Shown piece by piece: positions 28,401 through 35,218 of a stretch of DNA of 64,000 nucleotides. The notes under the pieces were generated by a model. It worked only from the letters and a program-made list of their open reading frames with translations, was not told the origin of the DNA and ran no database searches. Within the stretch, counting starts at the first letter, position 1; every line of letters begins with the position of its first letter. The DNA is from 2-02-FULL-55-14 sp964473365 (GTDB lineage: Bacteria > Bacteroidota > Ignavibacteria > UBA10030), in assembly GCA_964473365.1 (NCBI GenBank), contig CAYYOV010000017.1, positions 6,902-70,901 of the forward strand. Direction: 5' to 3'. The position numbers were made by a program, and so were the translations under genes.

Positions 28401-28416
28401 TTGTGCGTCGTTTCAT
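25408..28416 (-). CDS. Hybrid sensor histidine kinase (GAF-PAS-GAF-PAS-HK-REC)
   Basis: 1002 residues, cytoplasmic (no membrane helix). Domains by eye: GAF about 26-190, PAS about 210-335 (DNAIVITDRDGTIEWVNPAF), GAF about 345-500, PAS about 510-620, HisKA/HATPase about 630-865 and a receiver about 880-1000. The phospho-histidine box is ASGIAHDFNNILS, the N box is NLCVNARDAMPEGG, and the G boxes are DTGVGM and GTGLGLSL. The receiver keeps VVEDE, the phospho-aspartate in LVLSDIGLPG and the lysine in IEKP. A missing output partner suggests signalling through the receiver or another regulator elsewhere. GAF domains may bind a small molecule or respond to redox. The ligand is unknown. Confidence 0.93.
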   Translation of the reverse strand: MKRRTTTPPLRSPITSPRPKSRDLSALLEASQALVASLDMQTVLQTIVEKTTKLLRLGTGAIYLAEGEHLHLRATTPPLPPDFPDTFRHAALAAHPHIRRSLSTGSPVIVQDVRSELFSPEEQQIIAARGLRSLLYVPLRIEDQAVGSMILGSIGRRRTFRPADIDICRTISNQASLAIENARLYDNTLRYAKDLEAQINDRKQAESLLRLQSAALNAADNAIVITDRDGTIEWVNPAFARLTGFRADEAVGKNPRDLIRSGEHDAAFFKNLWDVILSGRVWSGKTTNRRRDGALYTEEQSITPVLDAKGAISHFIAIKQDVTERLQSERLQRTVYEVARASTASTTLDELFAAIHRILSQAIDVRNFYIALYDDRSDTISFPYFVDEFDAPPPPGKPRRGLTEYVLRTGQSLLCDAALAEKLAERGEADIVGALSPVWLGVPLSVDGKTIGVLAVQHYSDPKAYGPREQQVLEFISSEIAHAIHRKRAAENVQHSLSLLAASLESTADGLLVVDSAGTIVRYNRRFAQMWRIPDDVLASGDDERALGFVLDQLVDPDSFIRKVRDLYAEPEAESHDVLDFKDGRTFERFSLPQRIGPTVVGRVWSFRDVSENRRLQQQFIQSQKMESLGTLASGIAHDFNNILSIIIGHASELARLSTDRPSSVLHAEAVVKAGMRGSALVRQLLTFARKAESHPEPILVNDIASEIVRLIHETFPRIVTVRTSLDPQVPPILADATQVHQVLLNLCVNARDAMPEGGTLTIATWREGGASLRRRQPRATEGEYVVLSVTDTGVGMNPETQAHIFEPFFSTKEYGKGTGLGLSLVFGIMEAHKGFVLVESTVDRGSELQCCFPALTGGAVPRMQQGETDESTARGTETILVVEDEAELRELYSLTLQRKGYTVLAAADGTQGLALFEEHRGRIALVLSDIGLPGFGGDVLFLKLKALAPKIPVILASGFVEPRMKARLLAEGVREVIEKPRSPMEIARTIRQILDGARSVS

Positions 28417-28552
28417 CGCACGATCGCAGTGGATATCTCACTGAGCGCCATGGCGGCTTCCATGCGTGATGATGCTACAAGGTGACCATGTCTCGCGCCA
28501 ATTTCAAGCCCACCAAACGTAAGGTCGGCCTCACGGCAGACAACGCGTGATG

Positions 28553-29542
28553 CTACTCATGCGCCCGAACGACGCGCGTCAGAAATGCGACAACTGAATC
28601 ACAGGTGGGCTCAAACCACGGGCGGAAGAACAGGAACGGATGGGGAGATGCCGGCATCGTCACCACTTCGCTGTACGTGCCGATGGACGTGAGGATCGAT
28701 ACGAACTCGTCTCGTCCCGCGTGGAACCGGTCGATCGAGCTGTTGACGAACAGCGTCGGCGGTGTGGATGGTCCAACGTGCTGAAGGGGCGATGCATCCT
28801 TCCAGAGCTCCGGAGCGTCGCGATAGGTCGCACCCAACCACTTCGCCGCTGCGGAGAGCTTGCCGGGGATCGTGTCCTTTCCGCTTTCGTGCGGCGTGGT
28901 CATGTCGAGCACTCCGTCGATATCGATGATAGCCTGCACACGGCTCGACGTCTCCGGAGTCCCTCCATTCCCGTCAAATCGCGCATCGCCGTTTGTCGCT
29001 CCGACCAGTGCGGCGATCTGTCCGCCCGCGGAGAAACCGAGGATCGCGATTCGTGACGTGTCAACGCCGTATCGGGTACCGTTTGCACGGAGCCATCGTA
29101 TCGCGGCTTTGGCGTCGTGGACGGCGGCGGGGTACGTTGCCTCCGGTGAGAGGCGGTATTCAATGCTCGCCGCGACGTAGCCACTCTCTGCGAGCCGCTC
29201 GGCGATCGGTTCGTTTTGCGAGCGGTCGCCTGAGTTCCAACCCCCTCCAAACAGCATGATGACCGCTGGATGGGGTCCACCCGAAGCCGGAATGAACAGG
29301 TCGAGGAGGAGGGAACGCGGTCCGTAGGCCGCAAACCTGATGTCGCGAAGCGTTCGGACCGAAGCCGGACGGGAAGGCCAGACGATGGAAGCGTTCGGGT
29401 TGACCTTCCGTGCGGAAACAAGGGCCGAGTGGACGGTGAACGACGTGTCGTGCGAAATGACTCCGGACGGTTGTGCCGTCGCTACCGGTGCAAGCAGGAA
29501 TGACAAAGAAACAGTTGCGGCCAGAGACCATGAACGGAGCAT
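28553..29542 (-). CDS. Secreted alpha/beta-hydrolase (BD-FAE-like esterase)
   Basis: 329 residues from ATG 29542 with GGAGG seven bases upstream; the longer frame to 29686 is unlikely. A signal peptide covers about residues 1-25 (ending ATA-QP). The hydrolase core has the oxyanion-type motif MLFGGGWNSGDRS (HGG-like, with Phe/Gly in place of His), the nucleophile elbow GFSAGGQIAA (Ser), and a late histidine in PASPHPFLFF. IDIDGVLDM and FVNSSIDRF supply the acid region. This matches exported carboxylesterases/lipases of the BD-FAE and Aes type. Substrate unknown. Confidence 0.87.
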   Translation of the reverse strand: MLRSWSLAATVSLSFLLAPVATAQPSGVISHDTSFTVHSALVSARKVNPNASIVWPSRPASVRTLRDIRFAAYGPRSLLLDLFIPASGGPHPAVIMLFGGGWNSGDRSQNEPIAERLAESGYVAASIEYRLSPEATYPAAVHDAKAAIRWLRANGTRYGVDTSRIAILGFSAGGQIAALVGATNGDARFDGNGGTPETSSRVQAIIDIDGVLDMTTPHESGKDTIPGKLSAAAKWLGATYRDAPELWKDASPLQHVGPSTPPTLFVNSSIDRFHAGRDEFVSILTSIGTYSEVVTMPASPHPFLFFRPWFEPTCDSVVAFLTRVVRAHE

Positions 29543-29593
29543 TATGCGGCCTCCATCCCCGAGGGAACGAATGAGGCCACACCGGCGTTGAAA

Positions 29594-30079
29594 ATGACCA
29601 CAACCAAGGCCACGATGATCATGCGCACTGCGATCTTCTCTCTCCTTTTGCTCTTGACTCCGCATCTTCAAGCGCAGAACTGGCACCTCAATACCGAGCC
29701 AGTCTATGTTCTGGCGAAAGCCCCAAATCTGGCACTCGATCGGAACCTGGGCTCATCGTGGGCCGTTGGCTTCCAATATTCTGCGCTCGATTGGGCGAAG
29801 AACGGGAGCAACCTCAGCGGCGTGCAAGCGTTCTACTCGCGTACCGCCTCGATCGCGTCGGATTCCGAGATCCTCAAACTGTATGTGGGGCGACTATCAC
29901 CCCGAACGACCCTCCTGAAGATAGAGGCGAAGGAGTCTCCCCTCCCTCTGTTTGAGGTGCTCTACGGATACCGATGGGTCAAGGATGGACGCTGGACGAT
30001 CGCCATTCTCGGCGGGACCTTCTTCACCACCTCGCGCATCTACCCGAGCGTGTCAGTACCGATCGGATGGATGTTCTGA
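29594..30079 (+). CDS. Small secreted barrel-like protein
   Basis: 161 residues from ATG 29594 (ATG 29618 or 29624 are also possible). A signal peptide ends at LQA-QN. The mature part shows amphipathic strands with aromatic girdles (WAVGFQYSALDW, GVQAFYSRTAS, LFEVLYGYRWV, WTIAILGGTFF) and ends IGWMF, as in small eight-stranded outer-membrane barrels. No family recognised. It is divergent from the esterase gene and could share its promoter region. Confidence 0.65.
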   Translation: MTTTKATMIMRTAIFSLLLLLTPHLQAQNWHLNTEPVYVLAKAPNLALDRNLGSSWAVGFQYSALDWAKNGSNLSGVQAFYSRTASIASDSEILKLYVGRLSPRTTLLKIEAKESPLPLFEVLYGYRWVKDGRWTIAILGGTFFTTSRIYPSVSVPIGWMF

Positions 30080-30137
30080 ACACCGGAAAAGGGTCACTGG
30101 TGCGTTGCCCGAGGTTCTGCCATTCGATGTTGCCGAA

Positions 30138-31232
30138 CTATTTGCGAGGAGATGCAGCGTTCCATGGTGACATCCGGTCCGTCCCTTTCGCATAGAGCAC
30201 GCGCTGTTCTCCGATCTCCAGGTCGACCAACCGGTCTCCCAATCCCCGCTGGCGTGCCAGGTCCCGGAGCGTGGTGATCGAGGCGTTTGGCGGACCGTCG
30301 GACGTGTAGGGAACGGTGCCATGATGCATCGGGAGCAGGAACCTCGCTTTCACCTCTTCGAAGATCTGTAACGCTCCTCCTGGCTCGACGTGGATGCGCC
30401 CCCCAACTCTCGGTGAATCGCCCGGCCCGATCGGAATGATCGCGAGGTCAATGATGAATCGCTCGCCCACGTCCTTGAAGTAGCGGTCGTGCCAACCGGT
30501 GTCGCCGGCGAAGTAGACCGTGATACCTTCATATTCCAGGACATAGCCCGTGTAGCCGATCCCATCGGTCCAGGCCCGATCGATCCCATACCGGCCGCTG
30601 AAATGCTGCACCGGCACCGCCGTGATCGTGATGCCATCCAACACCGTCGATTCCCAGGGACCGAGCTCGCGCAGGTCGCGGAACCCGAACTCTGGGATGA
30701 ACTCCATCGCGCCCCTCGGAACGATCAACGCGCCGTTCGTCGGCAGCTGGGCCAGGCTTCCCAGGTTCAAATGGTCGAAGTGCGTGTGGGAAATGAGCGT
30801 CACGTCAAGGCTCGTGAGTGAATCCACATCCAGACCGGGTGCGACCCAGCGTTTCACGACGATCCCCACGGAATTGTTCAGCAGGGGATCGGTCATGATG
30901 AGCTTGTCCTTGATCTGTATCAGCGTCGTGGCGTGTCCCACCCAACCGACGGCCAGGTCGGCATTCGGCAACAGGGGCCTCGTGATGGTGTGCGGCGCCG
31001 GCTCGATCGGGTCCGTAGCCCGTTCGAGTGAGAGCATGAACATCCGTCCCGCCCACGAATTGCAGCCTGCAAAGGTTGCCAGTAGCAAAAGGAGAAGGAC
31101 GCCACGCAGCCCAGCGGCGTCGGAGGCGATAGTACGACAACGATCGGCAGCGTGGCGCGGCCGGGTCGTCTCGTCTGGTCCCCGCTCGGTCAAGAGCCGT
31201 GCGTGGGGATCGGACCGCATGTGTCCCGCCAT
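30138..31232 (-). CDS. MBL-fold lipoprotein hydrolase (UlaG/NAPE-PLD-like)
   Basis: 364 residues from ATG 31232; a GTG at 31268 would overlap the upstream gene. A long basic N-region (about 50 residues) leads to a hydrophobic stretch and lipobox FAGC, which is unusual and leaves the start uncertain. The metallo-beta-lactamase core is intact: WVGHATTLIQIKDKLIMTDP, zinc motif SHTHFDHLN (H-x-H-x-D-H), VPVQHFSGR, VYFAGDTGWH and LLPMHHGTVPYT. This is the pattern of NAPE-PLD and UlaG-type enzymes, so phosphodiesterase or lactonase activity is plausible. It overlaps or abuts the upstream gene on the same strand, suggesting an operon. Confidence 0.85.
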   Translation of the reverse strand: MAGHMRSDPHARLLTERGPDETTRPRHAADRCRTIASDAAGLRGVLLLLLLATFAGCNSWAGRMFMLSLERATDPIEPAPHTITRPLLPNADLAVGWVGHATTLIQIKDKLIMTDPLLNNSVGIVVKRWVAPGLDVDSLTSLDVTLISHTHFDHLNLGSLAQLPTNGALIVPRGAMEFIPEFGFRDLRELGPWESTVLDGITITAVPVQHFSGRYGIDRAWTDGIGYTGYVLEYEGITVYFAGDTGWHDRYFKDVGERFIIDLAIIPIGPGDSPRVGGRIHVEPGGALQIFEEVKARFLLPMHHGTVPYTSDGPPNASITTLRDLARQRGLGDRLVDLEIGEQRVLYAKGTDRMSPWNAASPRK

Positions 31233-31234
31233 TT

Positions 31235-31786
31235 TCAATAGATTCGTATGTCTAGCGACGTGATCCACGTCGTCGGACGATCGGCGTGCTTCACGTTCAG
31301 ATGAAGCATTCCGAACGCACTCGAGAATCCCACAACCTTGAAGAGACGAAGTCCATCCGGAGACGTGTATGTCCCCAGTCCCAGGTTCAACCCCATGAGT
31401 TCACCTTTGTCGGCCAGGGGAACGTAGGACATGACATGGGTGGACGCACTCAGATGAGAGCGCCCGACCTTTCCCGCATACGCCTGGACCGCAATATTCC
31501 ATTCGACAGAACCCGAGAACCGCGCTGTAGGCACGACGATAAATGAGAACCAGGGTGAGATCTTCTTGTTCATGCCCCATGCGTACAAGAGCGGGGCGAA
31601 TTCCCATTCAAGTCCGGCCGTAGCTTGAGCAGAAGTGTTATAGAACACCAGATTCGGGATGCCTTGGTAGGGGAGCCAGGTCGGGAAACGGGACCGATCC
31701 TCCATGCCTGATTGTGCGTGCAAAGACGTCGATCCGGCGACCAGGCAATTCAACGCCAGCAAGAGCAGAGAGACGGGCAATCTCAT
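31235..31786 (-). CDS. Small secreted barrel-like protein
   Basis: 183 residues. A signal peptide (1-24, ending LHA-QS) precedes amphipathic strands typical of a small outer-membrane barrel (ATAGLEWEFAPLLYAWGM, WFSFIVVPTARFSGSVEWN, HLSASTHVMSYVPLAD), ending SLDIRIY. The function is unknown. Its stop codon lies 3 bp before the probable start of the MBL-fold gene, so the two are probably co-transcribed. Confidence 0.65.
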   Translation of the reverse strand: MRLPVSLLLLALNCLVAGSTSLHAQSGMEDRSRFPTWLPYQGIPNLVFYNTSAQATAGLEWEFAPLLYAWGMNKKISPWFSFIVVPTARFSGSVEWNIAVQAYAGKVGRSHLSASTHVMSYVPLADKGELMGLNLGLGTYTSPDGLRLFKVVGFSSAFGMLHLNVKHADRPTTWITSLDIRIY

Positions 31787-31915
31787 GCGTTTCGAGGGGG
31801 CAACGACGTGAGTGGAGAGGCCTCAACTAGAAAGAAAATCTACGAAGGAAGGTGGGCAAACTCCAGGGGAGGGCCCATTCGGCGCTATACAACTGTGACT
31901 GGGATCTGGCCGATC

Positions 31916-32320
31916 TTAGTCCTTGCGTGAGGGGGCCCTGACAGAGAAGAGTGAGATCCACACGTCGGGACGGATATGGTTCTGCACGATCTCCACATGT
32001 TCGACCCGGACCGTGAGTCGAAACGCGAGTTGCAGCACAGAGGGGAATTTCGTGACCTCGACCGAATCGACGAACGAGGGTTTCGAGGTCGCGAGGTCGC
32101 CGACATCCAGCAGGGAATCGGCCACCGTCACGACGAGCCAACGACCGCGCGTGATGAAGGCGGTGACTTCACCGATGGGGCGATCGGCGGAAAGCGCGAT
32201 CAGGTATCCATTGTCAAGCGACTGAGAGCGGACCTCGACCATGTCTCGCGTGGAGGTGAGTCGAAGGACGGCGCACGATCCAACGCTGAGGCAAGCGGCC
32301 ACCAGAAGGAGCAGCTTCAC
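31916..32320 (-). CDS. AMIN-like lipoprotein
   Basis: 134 residues from GTG 32320, chosen because GAGGGA lies five bases upstream and a compact lipoprotein signal (lipobox VGSC) follows at once; a longer frame to 32395 lacks this. The mature part resembles an AMIN domain by pattern (VRSQSLDNGYLIALSADRP, then FITRGRWLVVTVADSLLD), which binds cell wall or secretin partners in other proteins. I rate the family only as likely. It is 129 bp upstream of the barrel gene on the same strand. Confidence 0.6.
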   Translation of the reverse strand: MKLLLLVAACLSVGSCAVLRLTSTRDMVEVRSQSLDNGYLIALSADRPIGEVTAFITRGRWLVVTVADSLLDVGDLATSKPSFVDSVEVTKFPSVLQLAFRLTVRVEHVEIVQNHIRPDVWISLFSVRAPSRKD

Positions 32321-32859
32321 TCTGTCCCTCGCGCAGTGCGGGAAGGATGGTGACGCGCGATCTACATTCGCTCCGGATCTACTCTTAAAAGTCACAATCC
32401 AAGAACGTGAAAAGTCGAAATGTTAGAATTGACAATCATCACAGCTTGAGGGATCGAACGGTCGAACATTGAGCAAGCGGGGATCCGACAGGATCTTGCG
32501 CAGGCGGAGTCGGCAGGAATGATCATCGCGGATGTGGGCTTCACCTTGGGTGGTGAAGAAGGGATCGAGCAGGGCTGATGGAGTGATGGGAATCCCTTCA
32601 GCGCCCGCATCCGCGATCATTGTCTCGCATCGTGTGAAGCGCCTCGACGAGACACTCTTCTCAACTACGAGAAGGCCGACCTCGATTTCACGCGAAAATC
32701 GGTCGTATGGATACTTCAGCAAATTGCCGATTGATTCTCCGGTGCATTTGCGTTACCCTGACAGCGTTTTGTTCCTATCAAACGGAGTCAGCGATAGCGT
32801 TACACCGCAGGCGAACGATGCGATTCAGGCATGCTGCGTGGTACGTGCTGTAAGACCTG
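32321..32859. other. Intergenic region with imperfect inverted repeat
   Basis: About 540 bp without a supported gene. A minus-strand frame (32423-32722) encodes a polar 99-residue peptide with no recognised features. An imperfect inverted repeat is visible: AATGATCATCGCGGATG (about 32518-32534) against CATCCGCGATCATT (about 32608-32621), with a two-base insertion and an 80-nt loop. The left part (32390-32440) is AT-rich. The repeat could be a structured RNA or an element remnant. Confidence 0.35.
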
Positions 32860-34602
32860 TTGTCCTCTGACCTACCCCTAACCGGTCCGGATCATCGGAC
32901 CGTCGAAGTCGCCACCAGTCGTCCCCGTGTTCTGGGATGGCTTCGCAGCGCCGCAATCCTCGACGGCGACTGGGGCACCTCCATCGCATACGTTCTCGGG
33001 ATCAGCTTCGCCCTGGCGGGCCGCAGCAGTTTGTGGCACCTCATGGCCATGCTGGCGCTGACCACGATCGTCGCGCTCAATTACATCACGATCTGCCGCC
33101 TTTCGCCCAACGGCGGAGGCGTCTACTCGTCGGTCTACCATCGCTCGCGGATGCTTGCGGTCGTGGGCGCACTCCTCCTCGGGGCCGACTACGTCATCAC
33201 GATGTCGCTTTCCGTCCTCGACGCTTTCCACTATTTCGGCGTTCCGTACGAAAGCGTCTGGGCCATCGGCACGCTCGTGTTGCTGGGCGGGTTCAATTGG
33301 TTCGGGCCCAAACACAGCGGTGGCGGCGCGGCCGTCATTTCTGTGGTAACGCTCATGACGTTGGGGATCATCATCGCTGCCTCCGCCCCGACGGCGCTGA
33401 CCGAGGCGGTCATCGAAGCGCCGCATGATTCCTTCGCCAGCAATTGGCACATCTTCGTCGGGCTCATTCTCAGCATCTCAGGCATCGAGGCGATCTCGAA
33501 CATGACGGGTCTCATGAAGGACCCGACACGGGATTCGCGACGCGCGATCCTCTCGGTCCTGACGAAGGTTGTGATAGCGACGATCTTCCTGAGCCTCGCC
33601 ATGTATGCCGTGCCGGGCCTGGAAGGGCGGACGGAAGATATGGTCCGCCTGCTGGGGGAACATTATGTCGGTCCATGGTTCGGCTGGATCGTGGCAGGCT
33701 CCCTCGGACTCCTGCTCATCTCGGCCGGCAATACGGCCATGAACGGCCTGATCTCAGTGCAGTTCCTGATGTCGCTCGACGGCGAGCTTCCGGCCCCTCT
33801 CCGGCGTCTCAATCGCCATGGCGTACCGGTGATCCCGCTTGTGATCTCCACAGCGGCCCCCATCGTGGTCCTGCTCTTCGTCAGCGATATCCTGACGCTC
33901 GCTTCGCTCTACGCCATCGGCGTCGTGGGGGCAGTGCTCATCAATATCGGGTCGACGGCCACCGACAAGACCCTTTCGATCGGAAAGGTCACGCGCGGGT
34001 TTATGATGGGGGCGGCGGTCGTTCTGTTCTTCATCGAGGCCTCCATCGCCATCGACAAGCCGTATGCGGCCCTGTTTGCCGGTGTGGTGCTTGTCGCGGG
34101 ACTTGGTGCGCGGGCGGCGGCCCGTCGTGCGCGCGGTCCCATGGTCGCCGCTCCGGTGCCCGCGGCAGCACCGATCCGTCGTCGTCGCCGGAAGGCCATG
34201 CCGACCCTGCGGTATCTCGTGGCGACGAAGGATGCCAACGAGCGCCTGTTGCGCTTCGCGATCGAGGAGGCGAAGGACCGCAATGCATTCCTGTTCGTCC
34301 TCCGGGTCAAGGAGATCGCAGTCGGCTCGTTGCCCGAGCGTATCCAGATGGAATCGAACGGCGTCGAGGCGCGCATCCACGAGATCTGCGAGAAGGCTGG
34401 CGTCGACTATCAATACATCAACCTGCCCAGCTATGAGGTCGGCTACACCATCGCCGAACAGGTGGCGACCTTCGGCGTGGAGCGACTCATCATCGGTGCC
34501 GAAAAGCGTCATCGTCTGGAGAACATGCTGAAGGGGAGCGTGATGCGTTCACTTGGCACCATGCTTCCTGAAGATGTGCAGCTGGTCATCTTCGGCGGAT
34601 AG
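32860..34602 (+). CDS. APC-superfamily transporter fused to a USP domain
   Basis: 580 residues. Residues 30-425 hold about twelve membrane helices, including the GDWGTSIAYVLGISFALAG opening typical of amino-acid/polyamine (APC) permeases and the broken-helix motif SISGIEAISNMTG. A basic linker (residues 425-445, RRRRRKAM) leads to a C-terminal universal-stress domain (LRYLVATKDANERLLRFAIE, VERLIIGAEKRHRLENMLKG, LPEDVQLVIF) whose glycine motif GAEK...KGSVM resembles an ATP-binding USP loop. This fusion occurs in other bacteria as a regulated permease. The start is an in-frame TTG at 32860, without a strong ribosome site. Substrate unknown. Confidence 0.85.
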   Translation: MSSDLPLTGPDHRTVEVATSRPRVLGWLRSAAILDGDWGTSIAYVLGISFALAGRSSLWHLMAMLALTTIVALNYITICRLSPNGGGVYSSVYHRSRMLAVVGALLLGADYVITMSLSVLDAFHYFGVPYESVWAIGTLVLLGGFNWFGPKHSGGGAAVISVVTLMTLGIIIAASAPTALTEAVIEAPHDSFASNWHIFVGLILSISGIEAISNMTGLMKDPTRDSRRAILSVLTKVVIATIFLSLAMYAVPGLEGRTEDMVRLLGEHYVGPWFGWIVAGSLGLLLISAGNTAMNGLISVQFLMSLDGELPAPLRRLNRHGVPVIPLVISTAAPIVVLLFVSDILTLASLYAIGVVGAVLINIGSTATDKTLSIGKVTRGFMMGAAVVLFFIEASIAIDKPYAALFAGVVLVAGLGARAAARRARGPMVAAPVPAAAPIRRRRRKAMPTLRYLVATKDANERLLRFAIEEAKDRNAFLFVLRVKEIAVGSLPERIQMESNGVEARIHEICEKAGVDYQYINLPSYEVGYTIAEQVATFGVERLIIGAEKRHRLENMLKGSVMRSLGTMLPEDVQLVIFGG

Positions 34603-34638
34603 CCGCACAGGCGCCGAACGATGGAAAGGAACAAGCCC

Positions 34639-35112
34639 ATGATCCGTTTCGTGTCACTGCTCGCGCTTCTGATCTCCGTCGCTCCACTGCATGCCCAGAT
34701 CACGCTGCCGTCGAAGAAAGTGCTCACACTCGAAGCCGCGCAGCGACTGACCGGCTCGGTGCGGGCATTGGCACAGAAGAACAACTGGAAGATGGTCACG
34801 GCAGTCGTCGATGCCGGAGGGAACATCGTGCTCCTCGAGCGGATGGACGACGCTCAGATCGGAAGCATCGAGGTCGCGATCCAGAAGGCGAAGACGGCCG
34901 TGGCGTTCAAACGCTCGACGAAGACGTTCGAGGACCGCACGCTGGCGGGGCGGACGGTGTTGCTCGGTCTGCCGGGAGTGGTCCCGATCGAAGGGGGTCT
35001 GCCGATCATCGTCGATGGGCAGTACGTCGGCGCTATCGGGGTGAGCGGCGGGTCGTCAGAGCAGGACGGTGTTGCGGCCAAGGAGGCGATCGAAGCCGTG
35101 AAGATCGAGTAG
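34639..35112 (+). CDS. Secreted HbpS/GlcG-like protein
   Basis: 157 residues from ATG 34639, with AAAGGA at an ideal distance; ATG 34621 is less likely. A signal peptide covers about residues 1-20. The mature chain matches the HbpS/GlcG family: LTLEAAQRLTGSVRALAQKN, VVDAGGNIVLLERMDDA, KAKTAVAFKRSTKTFED and the closing IEGGLPIIVDGQYVGAIGVSG. Members of the family bind haem or degrade aldehyde-like compounds, but the exported form here suggests periplasmic haem or redox sensing. It lies 36 bp after the permease gene and may be co-transcribed. A strong terminator follows. Confidence 0.88.
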   Translation: MIRFVSLLALLISVAPLHAQITLPSKKVLTLEAAQRLTGSVRALAQKNNWKMVTAVVDAGGNIVLLERMDDAQIGSIEVAIQKAKTAVAFKRSTKTFEDRTLAGRTVLLGLPGVVPIEGGLPIIVDGQYVGAIGVSGGSSEQDGVAAKEAIEAVKIE

Positions 35113-35161
35113 GACGGAAGCAGGGTCCGGACCGGATCACTACGTTGTGTGAAGAAATGAC

Positions 35162-35196
35162 AAAGCCCCCGCCGGGGATCACCGGCAGGGGCTTTT
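35162..35196 (+). terminator. Intrinsic terminator after the HbpS-like gene
   Basis: Stem AAAGCCCC/GGGGCTTT (35162-35169 with 35188-35195) continues past one mismatch into GCCGG/CCGGC (35171-35175 with 35182-35186), ending in TTTT. It lies between convergent genes and can serve both. Confidence 0.85.
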
Positions 35197-35218
35197 GCTT
35201 GTCGTGTGAGCGGATGGC

